Below are positions 26,710-35,737 of a stretch of DNA of 64,000 nt, one piece after another (position 1 is the stretch's first letter; each line of letters starts with the position of its first letter). This stretch comes from Bacteroidales bacterium UBA5197 (lineage in GTDB: Bacteria > Bacteroidota > Bacteroidia > Bacteroidales > Lentimicrobiaceae). The translations under genes and the position numbers were made by a program. The notes below the pieces were generated by a model, which was not told the DNA's origin, did not search any database, and saw nothing but the letters and a program-made list of their open reading frames with translations. The DNA is taken from the NCBI GenBank assembly GCA_002412885.1, contig DHVX01000061.1, positions 190,638 through 254,637 on the forward strand, in the 5' to 3' direction.

Positions 26710-28380
26710 TTATTTCTTAACAAAGCGGTTGACATGAATTGTTTTCCCGTCTGTCAGCCTCATGGTGTAAATCCCGGCTTTCAGGAAACCAACATCAATA
26801 ATATGGGTGGTTTCCTCCGCTCTGACTTCCTGCCGATGTACAATACGGCCGAAGGCATCCACTATTTCAAGCTGTGAAATATTGTTTGATCCGGGCAAAT
26901 TACCCAATTGCAATGCATTTTCTACAGGGTTTGGGAATAAGTTTATCGAAGGACTAACTGCAGGCATGGTATTGTTACTCAGCGTATAACAAGTACCCGG
27001 GAGGTTAATATCCATCCATTGAAGGCGCTGAAATATCCAGTTTTTCAGCGACTCAATTTCCGCGGCATAGGTAGGCGGATAAGGCCATGGATTGGGCCAC
27101 ACATAAACACCAAGGATTGGCCATACAGTAAAATTACGCTGCTGCGATTCATCTAAAAGAAATGCAACACTGTCAATGTAACTCTCAAACCATTGATTGC
27201 TGAGGATGTTACCGCGGAGCATTTCCCAGCGGCATCTCAGGTTATTGGCAAAAGTACTGTCTTCAAGCATTCGTCCCCACCAGAAAGGTACCTGCCAGTA
27301 ATCATCAGCACAGGGAAACTGATAAGCCCATCCGGTGAGTTCATCGCCGGCGCAATAATTGGCATTGTGCCAGGCAATGTCATAATCCCAAACCGGACCG
27401 ATTCTTATTTTACCACCCAGACTTTCGCGCTGTTTATGAAGAAAGGTGCTGAGCCGGTATCCGTCAACATTCTTACTTATTTCATTCACCAGAAAATAAT
27501 CGATAAAGGAAAGCTCATCGGCATACTTTCTGAAACCGTTTTCAGGATCAGCAAAGTCGGGACCTGCAAGTGCTGTTTCGAACGTGTTCACATAATCAGC
27601 TATGTATTGCTTTTGCATTACAGTGATGTTATCAGCTTTGGGGTATTCATACTGAAAAAAGATGGTTTGCCCATACGGGTTAACCGGAGGAGGAAATGCC
27701 GATACCCAGCCATCGCCGCCACTACCTGTAGATTTGTCAACCTTAAAGATATAACCGCCGGTGAGCACGTCTCCGGTATTCTGATTGGAACTGAGTTTGG
27801 CAATATTTACCCTGTTCGGATCGCGCTTGATCTTTTCAGAAAAAACATATATACCCTTGTATTCCTCATTAATTACCACTTCCACAAATTTATATCTGGT
27901 TGCATAATGCCCCATATTCTGTGAAACCTGATAGGCCATTGCGTTCCTGCTCAAGGTTTTATCGGTATAATTTGCATTGAGAATCCAGTCAGATTCTTCA
28001 GGCATTCCGAGCAGCGAAACATCAATGTCATTGCCGTTTGCATCCCAGGTTTCAACACCGTAGCTCTTTTTTGGGAACATCTGAGAACTTGATCCTCTGA
28101 TTTCGAAGCCTGCATATCCATCATAAACAGGAGAATCATCCACAAAATTCCGCACTCCGGGTCCATTATCAATAATCTTCATTCCCACCAGAATTTTGGG
28201 GTCATCAGGAATTTCTTCGCCATAGGTGTCAATCAGAAAAATCGGCAGATTGGATGATTCAAAATTAATTGAACCACTCTTGTTTTCTGTTGCTGAACTT
28301 CCGGTGGTGAAATATTCCTGAGAAGAAACAGTGCAAAGAAAAAGAGCAAAAAAAAGCAGAAGCAGATAAGATTTTTTCAT
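26710..28380 (-). CDS. Secreted CotH-kinase-domain protein with T9SS type A sorting domain
   Basis: 556 aa from the ATG at 28380, which starts a clean signal peptide (MKKSYLLLLFFALFLCTVSS). An in-frame ATG at 28395 adds only five residues. The CotH domain spans about 50-400, with GYAGFEIRGSSSQMFPKKSY, VNEEYKGIYVFSEKIK-like and the active-site-like IGPVWDYDIAWHNANY. The C-terminus carries a sorting domain (INLFPNPVENALQLG). CotH proteins are atypical protein kinases, and secreted bacterial members are often polysaccharide- or adhesion-linked. The role here is unknown. Confidence 0.88.
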   Translation of the reverse strand: MKKSYLLLLFFALFLCTVSSQEYFTTGSSATENKSGSINFESSNLPIFLIDTYGEEIPDDPKILVGMKIIDNGPGVRNFVDDSPVYDGYAGFEIRGSSSQMFPKKSYGVETWDANGNDIDVSLLGMPEESDWILNANYTDKTLSRNAMAYQVSQNMGHYATRYKFVEVVINEEYKGIYVFSEKIKRDPNRVNIAKLSSNQNTGDVLTGGYIFKVDKSTGSGGDGWVSAFPPPVNPYGQTIFFQYEYPKADNITVMQKQYIADYVNTFETALAGPDFADPENGFRKYADELSFIDYFLVNEISKNVDGYRLSTFLHKQRESLGGKIRIGPVWDYDIAWHNANYCAGDELTGWAYQFPCADDYWQVPFWWGRMLEDSTFANNLRCRWEMLRGNILSNQWFESYIDSVAFLLDESQQRNFTVWPILGVYVWPNPWPYPPTYAAEIESLKNWIFQRLQWMDINLPGTCYTLSNNTMPAVSPSINLFPNPVENALQLGNLPGSNNISQLEIVDAFGRIVHRQEVRAEETTHIIDVGFLKAGIYTMRLTDGKTIHVNRFVKK

Positions 28381-28395
28381 AATCAGTGGTATCAA

Positions 28396-28722
28396 TCAGG
28401 CATTATTATCGTGACGTGTAAATTTAGGATTTTTTAACAAGGGCGAAACGCAATATAAAAAAATCCTTTTTTTTACGAGCTCAGGTCGAAAACGATTAAA
28501 AAAAACAGAATTCGCTTTTAATAAAAAACTCTATTCGCCTGTATGTCTGCTATTTATAAAATTAATTTTAAGAACTATGTAACCAACTGAAAAAATAAAT
28601 ATTAGCGCAGCTGACATACAAAAGAATACAAAGGACTGATTACTGATAAGATGGCAGCAGGATGAGAATAACATAAACCCATTGAAAACCTATTTTTTAT
28701 AACTTTGCGCATCCCAAATTAA
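28396..28722. other. Intergenic region upstream of guaB
   Basis: About 327 bp, very A+T-rich, between the divergent CotH and guaB genes. It holds an inverted repeat with 12-nt arms matching 11 of 12: TGTATGTCTGCT (28540-28551) and AGCTGACATACA (28609-28620), 57 bp apart. It also holds the guaB -7 box. No gene or known riboswitch was recognised. Confidence 0.5.
28700..28707 (+). promoter_or_regulatory. -7 box of guaB
   Basis: TAACTTTG matches TAnnTTTG fully and lies 15 bp before the guaB ATG. The nearest upstream TTG (28682-28684) leaves a 15-bp spacer, shorter than usual, so the -33 element is uncertain. Confidence 0.55.
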
Positions 28723-30198
28723 ATGAACATGTCAGTTTTCAATGAGAAATTTATCGGTGAAGGTTTTACTTATGACGATGTATTGCTTTTGCCTGCGTAC
28801 TCTGAAGTTTTACCACGCGAAGTAAATACATCAACCCGGTTTTCGAGAAACATCAGCCTGAATATACCCATTGTTACTGCCGCGATGGACACTGTTACCG
28901 ATTCCATTATGGCCATTGCCATAGCTCAGGAAGGTGGAATTGGTGTTTTGCACAAAAATATGTCAATTGCAGAGCAGGCCAATGAAGTAAAAAAGGTAAA
29001 ACGGGCTGAAAATGGAATGATTCTCGACCCCATCACCCTGAAAGCCGGATCGCTGGTTGGCGATGCACTGGCCATTATGAGCGAATACAAAATTGGTGGT
29101 ATTCCTGTGGTTGACAATGCCGGCAAACTTGTGGGAATTGTTACAAACCGTGATTTGCGGTTCGAACGGAATCCAAAAAAACCGGTATCGGAAGTTATGA
29201 CCAGCAAAAACCTGATTACCACTACCGAATTTACTGATTTTGAAAGAGCTGCCGATATCCTTCAGGAATACAAAATAGAAAAACTGCCGGTTGTTGACAA
29301 AAATTACAAACTGGTCGGCCTGATCACTTACAAGGACATTATAAAAATTAAAGCACGTCCCAATGCCTGCAAAGATGAGCGGGGACGACTCAGAGTTGCC
29401 GCGGCAGTTGGCGTAACCTCCGATCTGATTGAGCGCGTTCAGGCCCTTGTTGACAACGGAGTGGATGCGATAGTTATTGACACTGCCCACGGACATTCAA
29501 AAGGGGTAATGGATGCAGCGATACTTTTCAAGAAACATTTTCCCGGCATCGATCTGGTGGTGGGCAATGTCGGCACTGCCGAAGCCGCCAAAGACCTGAT
29601 GAAACTTAATATCGACGGAATCAAGGTTGGCATCGGCCCCGGTTCAATATGCACCACACGCATCATTGCCGGTATAGGTGTTCCTCAGCTTTCGGCAGTT
29701 TACGAAGTTGCCAATGCATTAAAAGGATCAGGAATTCCGGTAATTGCCGATGGCGGAATACGTTACACCGGCGATATCCCTAAAGCAATTGCTGCAGGAG
29801 CTGATACCGTTATGGCAGGCAGTCTGTTTGCAGGTGTTGAGGAATCTCCCGGCGAAACCATTATTTTTGAAGGCCGTAAATACAAAACATACCGGGGCAT
29901 GGGATCCATTGAAGCCATGCAAAAAGGTTCAAAAGACCGGTACTTTCAGGATGCAGAGGACGACATCAAAAAACTGGTTCCCGAAGGAATAGTAGGTCGC
30001 GTTCCTTACAAAGGCACGTTGTCTGAAGTTATTCACCAACTTGTGGGAGGTCTCAAAGCAGGAATGGGATATACAGGATCGGCAAATATCGCTCAGTTGC
30101 AAAAAGCAAAGTTCATAAAAATGACAGTTGCCGGAGTCGCCGAAAGCCATCCGCACGACATCACCATTACCCGCGAAGCACCAAACTACAGCAGATAG
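28723..30198 (+). CDS. guaB: Inosine-5'-monophosphate dehydrogenase
   Basis: 491 aa, standard length. The TIM-barrel is interrupted by two CBS domains (about 96-210; IGGIPVVDNAGKLVGIVTN and IEKLPVVDKNYKLVGLITY). The catalytic cysteine is C310 in KVGIGPGSICTT, and the mobile-flap region YKTYRGMGSIEAM is present. It oxidises IMP to XMP with NAD+, the committed step to GMP. Cytoplasmic. The first ATG at 28723 is used; a second ATG two codons later is equally possible. The chaperone genes follow on the same strand. Confidence 0.97.
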   Translation: MNMSVFNEKFIGEGFTYDDVLLLPAYSEVLPREVNTSTRFSRNISLNIPIVTAAMDTVTDSIMAIAIAQEGGIGVLHKNMSIAEQANEVKKVKRAENGMILDPITLKAGSLVGDALAIMSEYKIGGIPVVDNAGKLVGIVTNRDLRFERNPKKPVSEVMTSKNLITTTEFTDFERAADILQEYKIEKLPVVDKNYKLVGLITYKDIIKIKARPNACKDERGRLRVAAAVGVTSDLIERVQALVDNGVDAIVIDTAHGHSKGVMDAAILFKKHFPGIDLVVGNVGTAEAAKDLMKLNIDGIKVGIGPGSICTTRIIAGIGVPQLSAVYEVANALKGSGIPVIADGGIRYTGDIPKAIAAGADTVMAGSLFAGVEESPGETIIFEGRKYKTYRGMGSIEAMQKGSKDRYFQDAEDDIKKLVPEGIVGRVPYKGTLSEVIHQLVGGLKAGMGYTGSANIAQLQKAKFIKMTVAGVAESHPHDITITREAPNYSR

Positions 30199-30315
30199 CC
30201 GGGAATCCTGAAATTCATTTCCGGAAGATAAATGCAGGGAAATTCTAAGATTCTTTTGCAACATCAAACAACAAAAAAAATCAGAAGACAGTTAACAACA
30301 ATAAATGAAGAAAAA

Positions 30316-32301
30316 ATGAAGAAAACAGTATTTGGGATTTTTACCATTGCACTTTTAAGTCTTTCAACTTTTTTACATGCCCAGCAAAAAGACCAGGTAA
30401 TTCTTACCGTAGCCGGTGAAACCATTACCCGTTCTGAATTTTTGAACGTGTATCAGAAAAACAACGTGAATGGTGAGGTAATTGACCGAAAATCACTTGA
30501 AGAATACATGGAGTTGTACATCAACTTCCGGCTTAAAGTGAAAGAAGCCGAATCACTTGGCCTCGATACTGTCACCGCATTCAAAGATGAACTTGCAGGT
30601 TACCGTAAGCAATTGGCTCAGCCTTATCTGATTGACGAGGAAATGAACCGTTCGCTGCTAAAGGAAGCTTACGACCGTAAAAAAGTTGACATCAGAGCCA
30701 GTCATATACTTTTGCGTGTTGACCGCAATTCATCACCTGCAGATACACTTGCGGCATACAAGCGCATCATGAACTTGCGCAAAAGGGTCCTTAAAGGCGA
30801 TGATTTCGGAAAAGTTGCTGAAGAATCTTCGGAAGATTTATCGGCCCGCGACCGCACCGCAGAAGGACGCACTTTTAAAGGCAATAAAGGCGATCTGGGT
30901 TATTTCACTGTTTTTGATATGGTATATCCATTTGAAACAGGCGCTTACAACACTCCTGTGGGAGAAGTATCAATGCCTGTCCGCAGCGACTTCGGCTATC
31001 ACCTTATTAAAGTAACCGATCGCAAACCCGCGCTTGGAAGAGTTCAGGTTGCTCACATTCTTCTGAGGGTTGCGCCTGATGCCAATGCAGCTGATAGCGC
31101 TGCCGTTGAGAAAAAAGCAACTGAGATTTATGAGCGGGCAATTGCTGGCGAAGAGTTCGCCAGATTGGCCGAACAGTATTCTGATGACAAATCAACTTCA
31201 ACCAAAGGAGGCGTGCTTCCCTGGTTTGGATCAAACAAAATGATTCCTGAATTTATTAAAGAAATTTCAGCACTCGAAAACCTGAATGAAATTACCAAAC
31301 CTTTTGTTTCTTCTTTCGGATGGCATATTGTGAAGTTGATCGATCGCAAAGAAATCGGAAGTTACGAAGACAACGTGAACGAACTAAAACAGAGTCTGAC
31401 CCGCAACGACAGAGCAAAGAAAAGCGAAGAAGCTCTTGTTAAGCGCATCAGAAAGGAATACAAATTCAGCGAAAATCTGAAAGCCCGCGATGAGTTTTAC
31501 AAGGTAGTAACCGACACTGTTTTTGCTGCAGCCTGGGATGTAAAACAAGCAGCTAAACTTAACAAGACCTTGTTTACCATCGGCAGAAGAAGCTTTTCGC
31601 AGCAGGACTTTGCCAATTACATTGCAAGCACACAGCGCAAGCGCAACCCTGAAGATATAAAGCAGTTTGTAAATGGAACTTACAACATCTTTGTAAACGA
31701 AAGCTTACTTGCTTTTGAAGATTCACAACTGGAATCAAAGCATCCTGAGTTCAAATCGCTGGTGAAAGAATACCGCGATGGAATTTTATTGTTCGAACTG
31801 ACTGATCAGAAAATATGGTCAAAAGCAGTAAAAGACACCACCGGATTGCAGGAATTTTATGCTTCCAACAAAACCAACTACATGTGGGATCAGCGGGTTG
31901 ATGCAACCATATACACCATTAACTCAAGCGACAAAAAACTTATTTCAGGTGTCCGCAGCAGCCTTTCCAAAGGAATCAGCGACAACGAACTGCTGGAGCA
32001 GATAAATAACGACAGCACTACAATCCTTACAACCGAAAGACGCAAATTCTCCAAAGGTGACAATGCATTGGTTGACTCCATCGGATGGCAAAAAGGATTA
32101 TCTCAGGATATAGTTGAAGATGGCAAAATAATTATCATCAACATCAATGAGATTGTAGCTCCTGAACCAAAAAAACTTGATGAAGCCAGAGGACTTATAA
32201 CCGCTGACTATCAGAACTATCTTGAGCAATTGTGGATCAGGGAATTAAGGGCAAAGTATCCGTTTAATGTCAATCAGGAAGTACTTTCATCCATCAGGTA
32301 A
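30316..32301 (+). CDS. Periplasmic peptidyl-prolyl isomerase with two parvulin domains
   Basis: 661 aa from the ATG at 30316, which starts the signal peptide MKKTVFGIFTIALLSLSTFL; an in-frame ATG at 30232 would put 28 odd residues before it. An N-terminal SurA-like helical part is followed by two PpiC/parvulin domains (about 120-230, IRASHILLRVD...GNKGDLGYF; and about 237-340, VQVAHILLRVAPD...GGVLPWFGSNKM). A long C-terminal helical region contains no third rotamase. Likely an outer-membrane-protein folding factor. It heads a run of three related genes. Confidence 0.88.
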   Translation: MKKTVFGIFTIALLSLSTFLHAQQKDQVILTVAGETITRSEFLNVYQKNNVNGEVIDRKSLEEYMELYINFRLKVKEAESLGLDTVTAFKDELAGYRKQLAQPYLIDEEMNRSLLKEAYDRKKVDIRASHILLRVDRNSSPADTLAAYKRIMNLRKRVLKGDDFGKVAEESSEDLSARDRTAEGRTFKGNKGDLGYFTVFDMVYPFETGAYNTPVGEVSMPVRSDFGYHLIKVTDRKPALGRVQVAHILLRVAPDANAADSAAVEKKATEIYERAIAGEEFARLAEQYSDDKSTSTKGGVLPWFGSNKMIPEFIKEISALENLNEITKPFVSSFGWHIVKLIDRKEIGSYEDNVNELKQSLTRNDRAKKSEEALVKRIRKEYKFSENLKARDEFYKVVTDTVFAAAWDVKQAAKLNKTLFTIGRRSFSQQDFANYIASTQRKRNPEDIKQFVNGTYNIFVNESLLAFEDSQLESKHPEFKSLVKEYRDGILLFELTDQKIWSKAVKDTTGLQEFYASNKTNYMWDQRVDATIYTINSSDKKLISGVRSSLSKGISDNELLEQINNDSTTILTTERRKFSKGDNALVDSIGWQKGLSQDIVEDGKIIIININEIVAPEPKKLDEARGLITADYQNYLEQLWIRELRAKYPFNVNQEVLSSIR

Positions 32302-32310
32302 TCAAATACA

Positions 32311-33174
32311 ATGAAACCGACTGTAAATATTATTATTGCACTTATAATGCTTCTGTCGGTTTCATCGTGCTCCTATCTGAAGAAAAAACAAGGAGAAGAT
32401 ATACTTGCAATTGCCTACGATAAGTATCTTTATCGGAGCGAACTGGAAGGTTTAGTCCCCAAAGGAATTACGCCAGCGGACAGCATGGAAATTGCAAGGC
32501 AGTTTATCGACAACTGGATAAGACAGGAAGTACTGCTTAACCATGCCGAAAGCAATCTGGAATCACGCAGGAAAGACTTTACAAAGCAGTTGGAAACCTA
32601 CCGAAACTCACTGATTATTTACGAATACGAGAGTGAATTGATCAGGCAGAAACTGGATACGATAGTAAGTGAAACCGAAATACAGGCGTTTTATCAGGCC
32701 AATGAGGCAAATTTTCAATTGCCTGAGAATATAATCAGGGTTTCTTACGTTAAAATTCCCAATGAAAGCAAAACAAAGCCTTCAGCAAAGAAAGCCAGAC
32801 AACTTCTGCTCTCAAATAAACCTGACGATCAGATTGATTTGATGGAGTTGTGCGAAAAGTCGATGTTTACATGCCGTATGGACGACAAAAACTGGATACC
32901 TTTCAGTGATTTTATCCGCGAACTATCACTTGACATCATCAATCAGGAAGATTTTCTGAAAAGCAGAACTTTTTTCGAAACCAATGATTCCTTATTTGCT
33001 TATCTGATAAGGATTACCGATTACAAAACCATTGAAAATACTGCACCGGTATCTCTGGTTAAGGATAAAATCAGAAACCTTATCCTCAACAGAAGAAAAT
33101 CGGAACTTATCAACCGCATGCAGCAGCAGATCTTTGAAGAGGCTTTGAAGAACAAAGAATTTGAAATACTTTAA
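32311..33174 (+). CDS. SurA-N-like periplasmic lipoprotein (chaperone without clear rotamase domain)
   Basis: 287 aa. The lipoprotein signal ends at Cys20 (LLSVSSC). The body is mostly helical, with the SurA-N-type segment ARQFIDNWIRQEVLLNHAES and later TEIQAFYQANEANFQLPENI, which is typical of the linker between SurA-N and rotamase domains. However, the GxLG and FG(Y/W)HI signatures of an active parvulin domain are absent. It lies between two true isomerases in one apparent operon, so it probably acts with them as a holdase. The name is an inference from position and partial similarity. Confidence 0.72.
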   Translation: MKPTVNIIIALIMLLSVSSCSYLKKKQGEDILAIAYDKYLYRSELEGLVPKGITPADSMEIARQFIDNWIRQEVLLNHAESNLESRRKDFTKQLETYRNSLIIYEYESELIRQKLDTIVSETEIQAFYQANEANFQLPENIIRVSYVKIPNESKTKPSAKKARQLLLSNKPDDQIDLMELCEKSMFTCRMDDKNWIPFSDFIRELSLDIINQEDFLKSRTFFETNDSLFAYLIRITDYKTIENTAPVSLVKDKIRNLILNRRKSELINRMQQQIFEEALKNKEFEIL

Positions 33175-33207
33175 CAGGCCGGGCCTGAACCAACACGAAA
33201 AACCAAG

Positions 33208-34557
33208 ATGATGAAAAAAGCAGGTGTACTTGTTTTACTGATATTACTGATTATAAAAGCCTATCGCGTGGAAGCGCAGGAACAGGTTATTGACGAAGTG
33301 GTTGCCGTAGTGGGCGCCAATTTTGTGCTGCAATCTGACATTGAAGCTCAATACATACAATATCGTATGCAGGGGGCTATAAAAGATGCCAGAGCTACAA
33401 GATGTCAGATACTTGAAGATATGTTGTTTCAGAAACTTCTGCTGAATCAGGCCGAACTGGATAGTGTGCAGGTAACCGAAGATCAGATAGAGCAAACCAT
33501 GGATGCCCGGTTCCGCTATTATATTCAGCAGTTCGGATCTCAGGAAAAACTGGAACAGTTCTATAAAAAACCTTTGCTACAGATAAAAGATGAGTTCCGC
33601 ACGCTGGTAAAAGAGCAGTTGATGGTGGATGAAGTGCAGCAAAAACTAACCAAAGACATAAAAGTCACCCCTTCTGAAGTCAGGGCATTTTTTAACCGCA
33701 TTCCTCAGGATAGTATTCCAACCATTGAAATGGAATATCAGGTCGGACAGATTGTGAAAGAACCCATCATCAGCAAGGAAGAAATGGAAGCCACACGTGA
33801 AAGGCTCAGAGCCATGAGAGAGCGCATCGTGAAAGGCGAAAATTTTGCAGCTCTGGCAACTCTGTATTCCGAAGATCCCGGATCATCGCGCAAAGGTGGT
33901 GAAGTAGGATTTGTCAGCCGTGGACAGCTTTATCCTGAATATGAAGCATCCGCTTTCAGTCTTAAGCAAGGAGAAATTTCTGACATCATCAAATCAAAAG
34001 CCGGATATCACATCATTCAAATGATTGAACGCAGAGGTGAAATGATCAATACCCGACATATCCTGCTAATGCCCAAAATTTCAACCGAAGACCTCACCAA
34101 GGCATCAGCATTGCTCGATAGTGTGGCTAACCTGATTAAGGAAAACAAAATGACTTTTGAAGAAGCTGCCATGAAATTCTCTGACGATCCGGGTAAAATA
34201 AACGGAGGTCTGATGGTAAATCCAATGTCGGGCAACACCCAGTTTGCAGCCAATCAACTTGACCCTAAGATTTTCTTCGTCATCGACAAAATGAAAGTTG
34301 GTGACATTTCGAAGCCAATGGCAATGATGAATGAGGAAGCCAAACAAACCATTAACCTGTACTATCTTAAAACAAGAACTGAGCCTCATCGCGCAAACCT
34401 TAAAGACGACTACTCAGTAATTCAGGAATGGGCGCTCAATGAGAAACAAAATAAGGCCATCAACAAATGGATTGGCCAGAAAATCAATACCACTTATTTC
34501 AGGATAAATGAACACTACACCGATTGTTCATTTAAACACACCTGGGAACTCAAATAA
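33208..34557 (+). CDS. surA: SurA-like periplasmic chaperone and peptidyl-prolyl isomerase
   Basis: 449 aa, SurA length. Signal peptide (about 1-23, ending VEAQ). The SurA_N domain includes IDEVVAVVGANFVLQSDIEA, the standard opening of SurA. Two parvulin domains follow (about 175-275, GGEVGFVSRGQLYPEYEASA; about 280-385, INTRHILLMPKIS). Escorts outer-membrane proteins to the BAM complex in the periplasm. Two ATGs in tandem at 33208 and 33211. It is the third gene of the chaperone run and precedes the MoxR gene by 27 bp. Confidence 0.9.
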   Translation: MMKKAGVLVLLILLIIKAYRVEAQEQVIDEVVAVVGANFVLQSDIEAQYIQYRMQGAIKDARATRCQILEDMLFQKLLLNQAELDSVQVTEDQIEQTMDARFRYYIQQFGSQEKLEQFYKKPLLQIKDEFRTLVKEQLMVDEVQQKLTKDIKVTPSEVRAFFNRIPQDSIPTIEMEYQVGQIVKEPIISKEEMEATRERLRAMRERIVKGENFAALATLYSEDPGSSRKGGEVGFVSRGQLYPEYEASAFSLKQGEISDIIKSKAGYHIIQMIERRGEMINTRHILLMPKISTEDLTKASALLDSVANLIKENKMTFEEAAMKFSDDPGKINGGLMVNPMSGNTQFAANQLDPKIFFVIDKMKVGDISKPMAMMNEEAKQTINLYYLKTRTEPHRANLKDDYSVIQEWALNEKQNKAINKWIGQKINTTYFRINEHYTDCSFKHTWELK

Positions 34558-34584
34558 GTTTTTTTACCTATTCCGAGACACGAA

Positions 34585-35553
34585 ATGACTCCATATAAAT
34601 CTGATGTTGAAGCTGTTGATGCTTTTGTAGAAAAATACCGGACACTTACCCGCGAAATCGGAAAAGTAATTGTCGGACAGGACGAAGTTGTGAAAGATGT
34701 TCTTATCTGTATCTTCAGCAAAGGACATGCACTGCTTGTTGGTGTTCCCGGTCTTGCAAAAACCCTGCTGGTGAATACCATAGCACGGTCGCTGGGACTT
34801 ACTTACAGCCGCATTCAGTTTACCCCTGACCTGATGCCATCTGATATCCTCGGCACTGAAATACTTGATGAAAACCGCAAATTCAGGTTTTTAAAAGGTC
34901 CTGTTTTTGCGAATATCATCCTTGCCGATGAAATCAACCGGACTCCGCCCAAAACCCAATCGGCTTTGCTTGAAGCCATGCAGGAAAAGGCAGTAACCGT
35001 GGCAGGTGAAAGCCACAAACTCACAGAGCCATTTTTTGTTCTGGCTACTCAGAATCCCATTGAGCAGGAAGGTACTTACCCCCTGCCCGAAGCGCAGCTC
35101 GACCGTTTTATGTTCAATATCTGGCTTGACTACCCAACGTTTGAGCAGGAGATTATGGTCGTAAAAAATACCACTTCCGATAAACTTGCAGAACCTGAAG
35201 TTGTAGTTTCAGGTGCAGAAATTCTTTTCTTTCAGGAACTGATTCGTCGGATTCCGGTTCCTGACAATGTTTATGAGTATGCCGTTCAACTGGCAGCACG
35301 TACCCGTCCGGGGACTGTCAAAGCCCACGATTGGGCCAATAAGTATTTAACCTGGGGAGCCGGGCCGCGTGCTTCACAATACCTTATTCTTGGAGCGAAA
35401 TGCAATGCTGCCATCAATGGAAAGTATTCTCCTGATATTGAAGATGTTCAGGCAGTTGCCACAAGCATTTTGCGCCACAGAATTGTAAGAAATTACCGCG
35501 CTGAAGCCGAAGGTATTGGAGTAAAGGAAATTGTTAACGAGTTACTGAAATAA
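34585..35553 (+). CDS. MoxR-family AAA+ ATPase
   Basis: 322 aa. Walker A GVPGLAKT (53-60), Walker B LADEINRTPPKTQSALLEAM, and sensor region LATQNPIEQEGTYPLPEAQL with the arginine-finger segment DRFMFN; a MoxR lid domain follows. MoxR ATPases act as chaperones for metal or cofactor insertion or cell-envelope complexes, usually with DUF58/VWA partners. Such partners are not adjacent here. It directly follows surA on the same strand. Confidence 0.93.
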   Translation: MTPYKSDVEAVDAFVEKYRTLTREIGKVIVGQDEVVKDVLICIFSKGHALLVGVPGLAKTLLVNTIARSLGLTYSRIQFTPDLMPSDILGTEILDENRKFRFLKGPVFANIILADEINRTPPKTQSALLEAMQEKAVTVAGESHKLTEPFFVLATQNPIEQEGTYPLPEAQLDRFMFNIWLDYPTFEQEIMVVKNTTSDKLAEPEVVVSGAEILFFQELIRRIPVPDNVYEYAVQLAARTRPGTVKAHDWANKYLTWGAGPRASQYLILGAKCNAAINGKYSPDIEDVQAVATSILRHRIVRNYRAEAEGIGVKEIVNELLK

Positions 35554-35697
35554 AGGTTTCACACGTTTTTTTTGAAGTTGATTTCTCAATATCACAGGTT
35601 TGCAGCTTAACCCAACTCTTTTAAAACAAGACATTTAATATATATCAGAGTTTATCCAATATTCTGCAAAATTTGTCGTTAATCTTTATCAAAACCA

Positions 35698-35721
35698 GAT
35701 CAATGCACTACAGTGCTGATC
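35698..35721. promoter_or_regulatory. Imperfect palindrome upstream of the efflux genes
   Basis: GATCA (35698-35702) pairs with TGATC (35717-35721), and inside it GCACT (35705-35709) pairs with AGTGC (35712-35716), with a two-base asymmetry. It ends 16 bp before the adaptor ATG. The shape and place fit a repressor operator, though no regulator gene is adjacent. Confidence 0.4.
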
Positions 35722-35737
35722 AAAAAAATGACTGATT

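Noticed and set aside
27193..27924. 243-codon plus-strand frame inside the CotH gene
   Set aside because: It lies fully opposite a well-supported coding region with CotH motifs and a sorting domain; no family resemblance.
30232..30315. 28-residue extension of the first parvulin protein
   Set aside because: It precedes a clean signal peptide and reads basic, low-complexity sequence; start set at 30316.
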